A DNA stretch of 64,000 nt from Tenacibaculum maritimum NCIMB 2154. GTDB taxonomy: Bacteria > Bacteroidota > Bacteroidia > Flavobacteriales > Flavobacteriaceae. The notes beneath the pieces were generated by a model, which ran no database searches, was not told the DNA's origin, and saw only the letters and a program-made list of their open reading frames with translations. The stretch covers positions 2,356,001 through 2,420,000 of the forward strand of contig NZ_LT634361.1 of the NCBI RefSeq assembly GCF_900119795.1. Direction: 5' to 3'. Shown in pieces: positions 46,952 to 56,080 of the stretch. Numbering within the stretch: the first letter of the stretch is position 1; the number at the start of each line of letters is the position of its first letter. Both the position numbers and the translations under genes were made by a program.

Positions 46952-48625
46952 ATGAAAAAAAACATCTATATAGCCAGTGCATTACTACTTGCGGCTTGCG
47001 GCACTAATAAAGATACCTTAACTTATACACTAACCAACTCAGATGGTGCTAAAAAATATGCCGAAACTATTACTGCAAAAGAACTAAAAACAAATTTGTT
47101 AGCATATCATGCTGATGGTATTAAGCAAAAGAAAAGCATTGCTTTTTTAAAAAATAATTATACAAAGCAAGGAGTTACTGCTCCTTTAAGCAATAGTAAT
47201 TATCTTCAAAGAGTTAGTCGCCAACGCAAAGAGCAACCGCAAGATGCTAAAAATGTAATTGCTTACATTAAAGGAAGTGAAAAACCCAATGAAACAATTC
47301 TGATTTCTACACATTTAAATCATGGCAACTCCAAAGAAGTTGATGCCGATCATTCGGGTACTGCTTCTCTTTTAGAAATTGCAAAAGCATTTAAAAAAGC
47401 GGAGAGAGCAGGGATACGCCCTAAAAGATCCATTGCTTTTTTACACCTTACGGGAAGTGAAAAAGGAACACTTGGTTCTGAATATTATATTAAAAATCCT
47501 GTTTTCCCTCTCCAAAGCATTGTGGCTAATTTAGATATTGATATGATTGGTAGTGTTGATGCTTACCATAAAAACAATCCTAATTATGTATATGTAACGG
47601 GTTCTGACAGGTTAAGTACTGAATTGCACCGTATTTCTGAAATGATTAATAAGAAGTTTACCAACATTCAATTAGATTATTCGTACAGTCATCAATATGA
47701 TACAGATAGTTTTTATGCCCAATCACATCATGCAAATTTTGTTAAACATAAAATACCTGTTATTTCTTACTTTAATGGTACTGAAGAAACAACGCGTACT
47801 CCTATTAATTATGACTTGCTAAAAAATAGAACTCGTTTAATTTTTTATACTGCTTGGGAGTTGGCTAACAAAGCCAATCGCCTTATTATTGACAATGCTG
47901 TTTATAACCAAGCTTACCAAGAAAATTACCAAAGAGATGGCATTATAGACATCATTAACAAGGCTCGTAATTCTTATGTGTTAGTAGATCCTTTTCAAAA
48001 AAATGTAGCTGCTTCTGTTGCTGCTATCAAAGCGAGAGGAAACGAAGTAGGTGCTTATATAAATATTGGCGCTGGAGAAACGTATAGAGATGATTTTAAC
48101 GCTATGAAACCTTTTTTAGTGAAAAAAGTTTGGAGCGAATGGGATGGTGAGTATTTTGTAAATACCACTACTACAGGTATTGTTGATTTAATGAAAGCGC
48201 GTATAGATAAAGTTGCTGCTTGGGGGTGTGACTGGGTAGAGTTTGATAATATGGATTGGTTTTATGATGATGAATCAAGAGCTACTTATGGCTTTAAAGT
48301 TACTAAAGAAGAAGGGGTGGCTTACTACCAAGAGCTTTGTGACTATGTACATGAAAAAGGCATGAAGTGCATGGCTAAAAATACTGTTGAAAATGCTTCT
48401 AATTTTGATGGTGTGCTTTATGAATCTTATAAAAAGAATATGAATTGGTGGGATGAAGCTGGAACGCAACGCTTTTTAGATGCGGGTAAGGTAGTTATCA
48501 TCAATCATTACAACGAAAAAAAATGTGAAAATGCCTATTTAAAATATAAAAGCATCTATAAAGGGAATATTTCTTTTATTTGTGAAGATGCGAAACTAGA
48601 AAAATACGTGCACTTTAATAAATAA
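46952..48625 (+). CDS. Fusion of degenerate M28 domain and GH114 endo-polygalactosaminidase domain, lipoprotein
   Basis: The 557-residue lipoprotein (lipobox LAAC) has two parts. Residues about 20-325 clearly descend from the neighbouring M28 peptidase (KKYAETITAKEL, AYIKGSEKPNE, GSEYYIKNPVFPL) but lack the catalytic set: HLDH is HLNH, GADDDGSG is DADHSG, TGEEKG is TGSEKG and the YHQPSDT His is gone. Residues about 335-557 form a GH114-like domain (LVDPFQKNVAASVAAI, YINIGAGETYRDD, WGCDWVEFDNMDWF, CMAKNTVENA), the family of endo-alpha-1,4-polygalactosaminidases. The hydrolase may now act on an exopolysaccharide, with the dead peptidase as a binding scaffold. ATG 46952 gives the lipobox; the open frame extends to 46862. 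Confidence 0.85.
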   Translation: MKKNIYIASALLLAACGTNKDTLTYTLTNSDGAKKYAETITAKELKTNLLAYHADGIKQKKSIAFLKNNYTKQGVTAPLSNSNYLQRVSRQRKEQPQDAKNVIAYIKGSEKPNETILISTHLNHGNSKEVDADHSGTASLLEIAKAFKKAERAGIRPKRSIAFLHLTGSEKGTLGSEYYIKNPVFPLQSIVANLDIDMIGSVDAYHKNNPNYVYVTGSDRLSTELHRISEMINKKFTNIQLDYSYSHQYDTDSFYAQSHHANFVKHKIPVISYFNGTEETTRTPINYDLLKNRTRLIFYTAWELANKANRLIIDNAVYNQAYQENYQRDGIIDIINKARNSYVLVDPFQKNVAASVAAIKARGNEVGAYINIGAGETYRDDFNAMKPFLVKKVWSEWDGEYFVNTTTTGIVDLMKARIDKVAAWGCDWVEFDNMDWFYDDESRATYGFKVTKEEGVAYYQELCDYVHEKGMKCMAKNTVENASNFDGVLYESYKKNMNWWDEAGTQRFLDAGKVVIINHYNEKKCENAYLKYKSIYKGNISFICEDAKLEKYVHFNK

Positions 48626-48662
48626 TAGGCACTACTCTACAAAATGTGTAAGTTCAAAATAT

Positions 48663-48697
48663 CAGGATTAGGTTATTTATAGTCTAATCCTGTTTTC
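48663..48697 (+). terminator. Possible terminator after the fusion gene
   Basis: CAGGATTAG/CTAATCCTG arms (48663-48671, 48684-48692) with a 12-nt loop and a short T run. Confidence 0.55.
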
Positions 48698-48760
48698 AGA
48701 TATAGCTAAAAATTGATGTAATATTATGCTCCAATTTATTAGGTAGTCCAATCCATATTA

Positions 48761-49483
48761 CTACCATCCTCCAACACGTTCTCGTTCTGTTTGTTGCGCT
48801 GGTGTTGCTTCTGGTGTAGGAATATTACTACCATATAATGGTTTGGGAAAACCTAGTTTTTTTCTACGCTCAAAATCTCGCTCTCGATACGCATCAAAAG
48901 CCGTACCTGGAGGTAAAGGACGATTTTTATCCATATACCATACATAAAAACTCCAATCTTTATAAGGTTCACTTCCATAAAAAGTATATAACAATGTAAA
49001 CCTTCTAGGATTAAACGTATTTACAAATTTTAAGTATTCACTATCTACATAATCATCAACACCTCCTGTTACTGTAATGACTGCATGCAGCTCTTTAAAC
49101 CTTCCTTTTAAAGGCTTTCGAAAATAACTATCAGGATAGGTTACCATACCTGTCAATCTATTTAACTCAAATATTTTATAGTTTTTATTCGCATACAATC
49201 CGTAAATCATCCAAAACAAACCGCCTAATATTAAAAGGATAAACAGCAGGATATAATATTTATCATTTTCAGGCAACTCGGTATCACCTGGCATAAACAA
49301 CCCTATAACACCAAAGGCTACAGCTCCAATACCCCAATACAGGTTTGATGTTAAAAAAATACGGTGTGACTCAAAAAATATCTGATCATCAGCTTGTTTT
49401 AGCATCCCTTCTTCTCCTATCTTGCTAATAAAGTCTTTGTCATATACTGTAGGGTATTCTAATATTCTATGTGGTTGTTTCAT
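48761..49483 (-). CDS. Tandem two-TM membrane protein, copy 4 (candidate immunity protein)
   Basis: The 240-residue protein, last of four tandem copies, has an N-terminal cytosolic part of about 40 residues, two membrane segments (about 43-65 and 76-98) and a soluble C-terminal domain of about 135 residues ending ERERVGGW. Its N-terminal module is type A (KIGEEGMLKQADDQIFFESH) and its TM module type Y (AVAFGVIGLFMPGDTELPEN). The C-terminal domain is nearly identical to the other copies. No family is recognised. Position behind a VasX-like effector, membrane topology and multiplicity suggest an immunity protein for a pore-forming toxin, by analogy with TsiV2; this is inference. Confidence 0.75.
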   Translation of the reverse strand: MKQPHRILEYPTVYDKDFISKIGEEGMLKQADDQIFFESHRIFLTSNLYWGIGAVAFGVIGLFMPGDTELPENDKYYILLFILLILGGLFWMIYGLYANKNYKIFELNRLTGMVTYPDSYFRKPLKGRFKELHAVITVTGGVDDYVDSEYLKFVNTFNPRRFTLLYTFYGSEPYKDWSFYVWYMDKNRPLPPGTAFDAYRERDFERRKKLGFPKPLYGSNIPTPEATPAQQTERERVGGW

Positions 49484-49571
49484 TCTTAGTCAATATAATA
49501 TGCCATTTTTTATTTTACCTTCACTGTATTCTTCGTCTTATATTAGTTATTTCAAATAGCAATCCATATTA

Positions 49572-50294
49572 CTACCATCCTCCAATACGTTCTCGTTCTG
49601 CTTGTTGCGCTGGTGTTGCTTCTGGTGTAGGAATATTACTACCATATAATGGTTTGGGAAAACCTAGTTTTTTTCTACGCTCAAAATCTCGCTCTCGATA
49701 CGCATCAAAGATCTCACCTGGAGGTAAAGGACGATTTTTATCCATATACCATACATAAAAACTCCAATCTTTATAAGGTTCACTTCCATAAAAAGTATAT
49801 AACAATGTAAACCTTCTAGGATTAAACGTATTTACAAATTTTAAGTATTCACTATCTACATAATCATCAACACCTCCTGTTACTGTAATGACTGCATGCA
49901 GCTCTTTAAACCTTCCTTTTAAAGGCTTTCGAAAATAACTATCAGGGTAGGTTACCATACCTGTCAATCTATTTAACTCAAATATTTTATAGTTTTTATT
50001 CGCATACAATGCATAAAACATCCAAAACAAACCGCCTAGGATTAAAAGGATAAGCAACAGAATATAATATTTATCATTTTCAGGCAACTCGGTATCACCT
50101 GGCATAAACAACCCTATAACACCAAAGGCTACAGCTCCAATACCCCAATACAGGTTTGATGTTAATAAAAAAGCAAATGATCTAAAAAAAACCTTATCAT
50201 CAGCATGGTCTGAAAGCTCTCCGTTTTTTTCATAAACTGTAAAGTCTTTGTCATATACTGTAGGGTATTCTAATATTCTATGTGGTTGCTTCAT
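49572..50294 (-). CDS. Tandem two-TM membrane protein, copy 3 (candidate immunity protein)
   Basis: The 240-residue copy has N-module type B (DFTVYEKNGELSDHADDKVF, FFRSFAFLL) and TM-module type Y (AVAFGVIGLFMPGDTELPEN). The C-terminal domain reads PGEIFDAYR, shared with copy 2, where copies 1 and 4 read PGTAFDAYR. It is separated from copy 4 by an 88-bp spacer nearly identical to that between copies 2 and 3. Function as for copy 4. Confidence 0.75.
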   Translation of the reverse strand: MKQPHRILEYPTVYDKDFTVYEKNGELSDHADDKVFFRSFAFLLTSNLYWGIGAVAFGVIGLFMPGDTELPENDKYYILLLILLILGGLFWMFYALYANKNYKIFELNRLTGMVTYPDSYFRKPLKGRFKELHAVITVTGGVDDYVDSEYLKFVNTFNPRRFTLLYTFYGSEPYKDWSFYVWYMDKNRPLPPGEIFDAYRERDFERRKKLGFPKPLYGSNIPTPEATPAQQAERERIGGW

Positions 50295-50382
50295 TCTTAG
50301 TCAATATAATATGCCATTTTTTATTTTACCTTCACTGTATTCTTCGTCTTATATTAGTTATTTCAAATAGCAATCCATATTA

Positions 50383-51084
50383 CTACCATCCTCCAATACG
50401 TTCTCGTTCTGCTTGTTGCGCTGGTGTTGCTTCTGGTGTAGGAATATTACTACCATATAATGGTTTGGGAAAACCTAGTTTTTTTCTACGCTCAAAATCT
50501 CGCTCTCGATACGCATCAAAGATCTCACCTGGAGGTAAAGGACGATTTTTATCCATATACCATACATAAAAACTCCAATCTTTATAAGGTTCACTTCCAT
50601 AAAAAGTATATAACAATGTAAACCTTCTAGGATTAAACGTATTTACAAATTTTAAGTATTCACTATCTACATAATCATCAACACCTCCTGTTACTGTAAT
50701 GACTGCATGCAGCTCTTTAAACCTTCCTTTTAAAGGCTTTCGAAAATAACTATCAGGGTAGGTTACCATACCTGTCAATCTATTTAACTCAAATATTTTA
50801 TAATTTTTATTTGCATACAATCCGTAAAACATCCAAAACAAGCCGCCTAATATTAAAAGGATAGGTAAAATTCTTTGCTGGTTATTTTCTGTTGAAGCTA
50901 TCAACCATACACCAACTACAATACCTCCAATACCCCAATACAGGTTTGATGTTAATAAAAAAGCAAATGATCTAAAAAAAAACTTATCATCAGCATAATT
51001 TAAGAATTTTCCTTTTTTTTCACAAACTATAAAGTCTTTGTCATATACTGTAGGGTATTCTAATATTCTATGTGGTTGTTTCAT
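50383..51084 (-). CDS. Tandem two-TM membrane protein, copy 2 (candidate immunity protein)
   Basis: The 233-residue copy combines N-module type B (VCEKKGKFLNYADDKFFFRS) with TM-module type X (GGIVVGVWLIASTENNQQR), which is 7 residues shorter than type Y. The C-terminal domain is almost identical to copy 3. The spacer to copy 1 is 43 bp, a shortened form of the 88-bp spacers. Confidence 0.75.
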   Translation of the reverse strand: MKQPHRILEYPTVYDKDFIVCEKKGKFLNYADDKFFFRSFAFLLTSNLYWGIGGIVVGVWLIASTENNQQRILPILLILGGLFWMFYGLYANKNYKIFELNRLTGMVTYPDSYFRKPLKGRFKELHAVITVTGGVDDYVDSEYLKFVNTFNPRRFTLLYTFYGSEPYKDWSFYVWYMDKNRPLPPGEIFDAYRERDFERRKKLGFPKPLYGSNIPTPEATPAQQAERERIGGW

Positions 51085-51127
51085 TCTTAGTCAATATAAT
51101 AGTTATTTCAAATAGCAATCCATATTA

Positions 51128-51829
51128 CTACCATCCTCCAATACGTTCTCGTTCTGCTTGTTGCGCTGGTGTTGCTTCTGGTGTAGGAATATTACTACCA
51201 TATAATGGTTTGGGAAAACCTAGTTTTTTTCTACGCTCAAAATCTCGCTCTCGATACGCATCAAAAGCCGTACCTGGAGGTAAAGGACGATTTTTATCCA
51301 TATACCATACATAAAAACTCCAATCTTTATAAGGTTCACTTCCATAAAAAGTATATAGCAATGTAAACCTTCTAGGATTAAACGTATTTACAAATTTTAA
51401 GTATTCACTATCTACATAACCATCAATATTTCCTGTTACTGTAATGACTGCATGCAGCTCTTTAAACCTTCCTTTTAAAGGCTTTCGAAAATAACTATCA
51501 GGATAGGTTACCATACCTGTCAATCTATTTAACTCAAATATTTTATAGTTTTTATTTGCATACAATCCGTAAATCATCCAAAACAAACCGCCTAATATTA
51601 AAAGGATAGGTAAAATTCTTTGCTGGTTATTTTCTGTTGAAGCTATCAACCATACACCAACTACAATACCCCCAATACCCCAATACAGGTTTGATGTTAA
51701 AAAAATACGGTGTGACTCAAAAAATATCTGATCATCAGCTTGTTTTAGCATCCCTTCTTCTCCTATCTTGCTAATAAAGTCTTTGTCATATACTGTAGGG
51801 TATTCTAATATTCTATGTGGTTGTTTCAT
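51128..51829 (-). CDS. Tandem two-TM membrane protein, copy 1 (candidate immunity protein)
   Basis: The 233-residue copy closest to the effector combines N-module type A (KIGEEGMLKQADDQIFFESH, as in copy 4) with TM-module type X (as in copy 2). It differs from the others by GNIDGYVDSEY in place of GGVDDYVDSEY. Its ATG is 2 bp from the stop of the 1118-residue protein, so effector and first copy are translationally linked, as expected of a toxin-immunity pair. Confidence 0.78.
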   Translation of the reverse strand: MKQPHRILEYPTVYDKDFISKIGEEGMLKQADDQIFFESHRIFLTSNLYWGIGGIVVGVWLIASTENNQQRILPILLILGGLFWMIYGLYANKNYKIFELNRLTGMVTYPDSYFRKPLKGRFKELHAVITVTGNIDGYVDSEYLKFVNTFNPRRFTLLYTFYGSEPYKDWSFYVWYMDKNRPLPPGTAFDAYRERDFERRKKLGFPKPLYGSNIPTPEATPAQQAERERIGGW

Positions 51830-51831
51830 TG

Positions 51832-54800
51832 TTAATTGATATAATAAGATTGTAATTTTGATATACTTTTTTCTGAAATAATTTTAGGTTTTCGCAAAGC
51901 TTCCTCTTTTGGCATGTTTACTAATTTTACATTTGTAACACCAATTCTTTGCCCATACCTATGAGCAGAAAAAACACTTTGCATTAAATTCGTATTGGTA
52001 TTTATTTTATTATGGGTTTGAGCATGCCCAAAAATATAGCGAGGTTCCGTATGAAAGCTTGTAGGAATATACTCTCCATCTGCTACCTTAATTCTACATA
52101 TAAATAACACTTCTCCTTTAGGATATTCTTCAAGATTGAATATAAAATCATTAGGCAAACCAAAACTTATTTGGCAATTAGGGGTTAGCTCCTCATTATT
52201 AAAATAATTCTTTTGAGGTGCTTCATATATAAATGTTGTTATAGCTATACGCCCGTTCGGACGCAATGCTGCTTTTGTATTTATGCCATAAGGATAGTAC
52301 CAAGCTTTTATAGCTAACTGATCTAAATCATTAATTTTTTGTGCAGAATAAATGGATGCTTTAAAACGATGGGTAATGGCATTATATTTATAAAATCCCT
52401 TGTGATAATCTATATATTCATGAGATGCTGGCTCTACAATGACAATACTTGGTACTAAAATATCTAAAAGAGCAGTATAGGCTTTTTCAAAGTTAGTATA
52501 AGTTTTAAACTCATCGGATTGCACAGAGCCAAACCAAGGATTGTTCATGGTTTTAGCAGGATTAACAACCAAACGTGATATGTACTCTTGTGACGTTTCA
52601 TGTGCACTAGGTATTGCGGCAAAATCACTTAAAGGGTAGTTTTTAAAATAAGCTTCTAGTTCCGAATCTTTAAAATACTTAGCTGCCAAATAATAACACC
52701 CTACCAAAGCACCTCCTAATAAGGCAGCAGGCCAAAACCCTAAGCCAAATACCGCTGCACTACCACTAACGAGCATGCTTATATCTGCAAATAAAAAAGT
52801 AGCTCCAATGCCCGATGCCATTGCATAAATAGTAGCTGCATCATTGTCACGCAATGAAAAACTTAAATAACTGTCTCTTGACGCGGTAAATACAGTAATC
52901 GCAGAACTAATTATTTTAAGAGCACCTACATTTCGTGTAAAATTTCTCACCCTTCCCAAAACAACATCACTACCTAGCCCTCTTTTAATCAAATATTTAT
53001 CATATAATTTCATTTCTTTAATAAGCGTTCCTGTTGCCGCTCCTAGCTTTACACTAGCAAAAGCGAACTCTTCTTGCTTCTTATAAGATAAATCTTTAGA
53101 AAGATTTTTCACTGCTTTTCCCCATACATAAGCTTCTATCATCAATACTACCCCAGCAAAAGCATTCGATTTCAGAAATTTTTCAACTTCACTTTTAAAC
53201 CGTTTAGGCAGGTTGCCTTTCAAGTTTACTTCCAGCTTACCATCTTTTACCAATTGGTCAGCATTTTTCCTAGTCATTTTTTCATACTCCAAATGCCAAT
53301 GTTGTTTATATTTTTTCAGAGTGGCAGGTTTCCCGTTTATTTCATACGTTAGTTTTTTTCCGTTTATTTCTGTTTCAAAATTTTCTAAGGCTTTAAATTT
53401 AAAGACCGCTTTCCTCGTTTTTTTATCTCTAAAATAACTCACCTTACCCGTTATAGGCATTTCTTTTTGCTTTAATACGGTAAAAGCTCCTACATAGGTT
53501 TCATGATTGGCATAAGCTTTAAATATTTTTTCTATTTGCTTAATTGTCTTTTTAGTTAAACTAAGCTTATTAATATCTTGTATGTCAATTGAAATATCCA
53601 ATATTTTAGTACTTTTCTTAAAATATTCTGGATTTTTGTTATATAATGTTTCATTTATTTTTTTGTACCATTCGTCATGTACAAGTTGGTATTCCTTGTT
53701 TAAATCTAAATGCCTATCGTACATGTTTGGGTATTGCCCCAAAACAATAAAATGTTCTGCTACCAAACCTTTCGCGTCTTCAATATCATCTGCAATACCG
53801 CTAAAACAGTACTCTAAAGCATCCTGATAATAGTCTGATTTCATAAAGTTTCCTAAATCATCTCTATAGCTATTAATCACACTCTTTTGAGCTAGTCGTT
53901 CTTTCTTTCCTAATATCTTCTCTAGTTTTTTCTTGCTTGCTCCCCCGTGTTCTATAAAGGCACCCAAAATTCCTGCTGTATATACATTAGCAACTTTATC
54001 TTTTGTAGTATTGATTGTTTTTTCACCATACTTATCGGTATTCTCATGAGTATTGTACACAAAATCATACGAAAGTTGCGCCAAACGAAATAAATATAGT
54101 ATTTGCTTTGTTGTTTTATTGTCATCAATCGTAACTTTTTTTCCTTGCAGTAACAATTTAAATACCTCCTTTAAAGATTTACCTGTTTGTAAACTCGTTA
54201 TTATGGCTTGCAACCGTATAATTTCTCTATCAATACCTAAACAAATTTCATCTGCTAAGGTTGTAGGATCATGAAAAGTAATAAACATATCTTCCAATGT
54301 TTCATTAGCTTCGCCATTTTTTTTAGCTTTCTGATCTTGCGCTCTTTCAGTAATAAAAATGTCATTTAAATTATCTTGTAATATACTAGCAAAAGGATGT
54401 CTGTTAGGAAAAGTGGCTTTTACTTGATGAAAAGGCAATAGCATTGCGTTTTCTTCTGCTTGGTATTCCTTTGAAAAACCATTGCATTCAATAAGCTGCA
54501 TTCTTTCCTTTTTTTCATTACTAGCATTTATTTCATTAAAATATTTTCGTGACCATTGTACAGGTGAAAAAGCGACTCTTAGTTTCTTCCCTTTTTCTAC
54601 CATTTTATAACTTATTTTTTCACTTTGCTTTTTCCTTATATCTAAATATTCCCCTGTTTTTTTATCTTTAGAATACTCCCATAAAATATGAGATAACATA
54701 CCGCATTTATCTACTGCTAATTCATAATACTCCTCTGGGTCTTCATCATTTATTAAGTAAATATATCCTTCACACAATGCCGTTCGTGTAAGGCTAAAGT

Positions 54801-55188
54801 TTTTTAATTGAGGAAGTCCATATTCCTTAAATTTTTCTTTTTTATATACAACTTCCTCCAACGCTATCGTTTGCTTAACTTCTTTTGTATCCTTATTATA
54901 AACAATAACATCTTCTGTTGCTTTATTCAATAAAAGTATTTCGGCAGTATCTTCCTTTGCTATGACTGCTTTTTCTACTTCTACGTCTATTTCATCTTCT
55001 ACTGGCGTTGCTTTATCTAATAAACCATATCTAAAAAAATGCAACCGAATACCTTCTCCTTCAACTGTTATTTTAGGAGATTCATGACAAATAACCTCTT
55101 CTTGATTACAGGTAAACGAGTATTCAGCAATTTTTAAATCTTTTTCATATGATTTTCTTTGTAACTTTTCAAGCTTTTTGTTTCCCAT
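51832..55188 (-). CDS. VasX-like putative T6SS pore-forming effector
   Basis: The 1118-residue protein has no signal peptide. Its N-terminal region resembles the VasX N-domain, notably LTRTALCEGYIYLIND near residue 128 followed by YYELAVDKCGMLSHI. The middle is alpha-helical and charged. A hydrophobic cluster lies in the last third: about 674-689 (VVLMIEAYVWGKAV), 754-768 (LKIISSAITVFTA) and 780-832 (AMASGIGATFLFADISMLV, GLGFWPAALLGGALVGCYYL), like colicin-type pore formers. A beta-rich C-terminal domain of about 285 residues follows. The PAAR gene upstream and repeated membrane proteins downstream agree with a T6SS effector. The VasX assignment is by pattern and could be wrong; the hydrophobic cluster and context are firm. 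Confidence 0.7.
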   Translation of the reverse strand: MGNKKLEKLQRKSYEKDLKIAEYSFTCNQEEVICHESPKITVEGEGIRLHFFRYGLLDKATPVEDEIDVEVEKAVIAKEDTAEILLLNKATEDVIVYNKDTKEVKQTIALEEVVYKKEKFKEYGLPQLKNFSLTRTALCEGYIYLINDEDPEEYYELAVDKCGMLSHILWEYSKDKKTGEYLDIRKKQSEKISYKMVEKGKKLRVAFSPVQWSRKYFNEINASNEKKERMQLIECNGFSKEYQAEENAMLLPFHQVKATFPNRHPFASILQDNLNDIFITERAQDQKAKKNGEANETLEDMFITFHDPTTLADEICLGIDREIIRLQAIITSLQTGKSLKEVFKLLLQGKKVTIDDNKTTKQILYLFRLAQLSYDFVYNTHENTDKYGEKTINTTKDKVANVYTAGILGAFIEHGGASKKKLEKILGKKERLAQKSVINSYRDDLGNFMKSDYYQDALEYCFSGIADDIEDAKGLVAEHFIVLGQYPNMYDRHLDLNKEYQLVHDEWYKKINETLYNKNPEYFKKSTKILDISIDIQDINKLSLTKKTIKQIEKIFKAYANHETYVGAFTVLKQKEMPITGKVSYFRDKKTRKAVFKFKALENFETEINGKKLTYEINGKPATLKKYKQHWHLEYEKMTRKNADQLVKDGKLEVNLKGNLPKRFKSEVEKFLKSNAFAGVVLMIEAYVWGKAVKNLSKDLSYKKQEEFAFASVKLGAATGTLIKEMKLYDKYLIKRGLGSDVVLGRVRNFTRNVGALKIISSAITVFTASRDSYLSFSLRDNDAATIYAMASGIGATFLFADISMLVSGSAAVFGLGFWPAALLGGALVGCYYLAAKYFKDSELEAYFKNYPLSDFAAIPSAHETSQEYISRLVVNPAKTMNNPWFGSVQSDEFKTYTNFEKAYTALLDILVPSIVIVEPASHEYIDYHKGFYKYNAITHRFKASIYSAQKINDLDQLAIKAWYYPYGINTKAALRPNGRIAITTFIYEAPQKNYFNNEELTPNCQISFGLPNDFIFNLEEYPKGEVLFICRIKVADGEYIPTSFHTEPRYIFGHAQTHNKINTNTNLMQSVFSAHRYGQRIGVTNVKLVNMPKEEALRKPKIISEKSISKLQSYYIN

Positions 55189-55268
55189 TTTCTTTTATAT
55201 ACTAGCTTTTTAATTTTATACATTGAATGATTTCAACTTTTTGTTTTGAAGCAAAAATTTAGGATTTT

Positions 55269-55340
55269 TTGCCCTAATCAAGTCTTTTTCGGGTAACATA
55301 GCCTTAGCTACGTTCTGATAAAAGATTAAAATTAGGGAAA
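55269..55340. other. Nested inverted repeats between PAAR and effector genes
   Basis: In the 184-bp spacer, CCCTAAT/ATTAGGG (55272-55278, 55331-55337), AGTCTTTT/AAAAGATT (one mismatch), AAC/GTT and TAGC/GCTA pair in nested order, predicting one extended interrupted hairpin. It may act as an attenuator or processing site between the two genes. Confidence 0.4.
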
Positions 55341-55372
55341 AATAAGCCCCATTTGCAGGCATCAGAAAAAAT

Positions 55373-56080
55373 TTAAATCACTTCGTTATCATCTTCTTCT
55401 ATTTCCCAAATGACATCTACCTTTTTATCATGAACTACTCCTGTTACTTCTTCTAAAACAGTGTTTACAATGTTTCTCGTTCCTTCTTCATCCATTTCTT
55501 TTTTATGACGAGATACGGTAAGTGTAACCGTTTCTCCTTCTGCAAAATTTACTGTAGATGCCCTAAGTGTTACTTTCCTTAATACTTTAGATTTTTTAAT
55601 TATCTTTTCTTCTTTTATCCACCTTAAATTATAAACCCGTTTATCTCCTTCAATATTTTCTGTTTTTTGGCGTATTTTTTTTTGATTTGCAATGGCTTTA
55701 TTAGCATTGCCTAATATTCTATTTGCAAATGTAATTTTGGGAAAAGGTATTTCTTTTATAGGCATTATTGTAGTAGGTGAAGCTCCCTTACTACCTATTA
55801 TAATATTTGAAGACCCAGAAACAACCACACCTCCATGTGCTGTCATATCTCCTACACAAGCTATTAGTTTTCAGTTAATTAATACGGTTGGATTTCCTTG
55901 TACTATAGTATCTGATGATCCTACGCAAGTACATAAGCTTCCCATAGTTGCTACTGGTTTGTCATTAAATAAAACGTTAGATTCTCCTTGAATTACTGGA
56001 CCTCCTACATGGGGTATTGTTCCGCTACACATAGGACATATATGATTACTCCCTACTATTGCCGCTGGTTTTCCTTCCAT
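55373..56080 (-). pseudogene. PAAR-domain T6SS spike protein split by an in-frame TGA
   Basis: The first 69 codons from ATG 56080 encode a PAAR-type beta-repeat domain (GKPAAIVGSNHICPMCSGTI, VATMGSLCTCVGSSDTIVQG, NPTVLIN), then TGA at 55871-55873. Without any frame change the next codons continue the expected repeat (KLIACVGDMTAHGGVVVSGS). In this family a Gly (often GGA) follows VLIN, so a single G-to-T change explains the stop. The rest (about 130 residues) is a linker and an Ig-like adaptor domain (RKVTLRASTVNFAEGETVTL) typical of PAAR proteins that carry T6SS cargo. Re-initiation at ATG 55846 could give a separate C-terminal fragment. Full length would be about 235 residues. Confidence 0.85.

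Larger units (their letters stand above)
48761..51829 (-). repeat. Four-copy tandem gene array with 745-811 bp period
   Basis: Start-to-start distances are 745, 790 and 811 bp. The 3' two-thirds of each unit are nearly identical at DNA level while the 5' thirds alternate between two sequence types, and the intergenic spacers are shared (88, 88 and 43 bp). Confidence 0.95.

Noticed and set aside
49471-51314. Repeated plus-strand frames of 80-95 residues opposite the four-copy array
   Set aside because: They are antisense shadows duplicated together with the real genes; no independent features.
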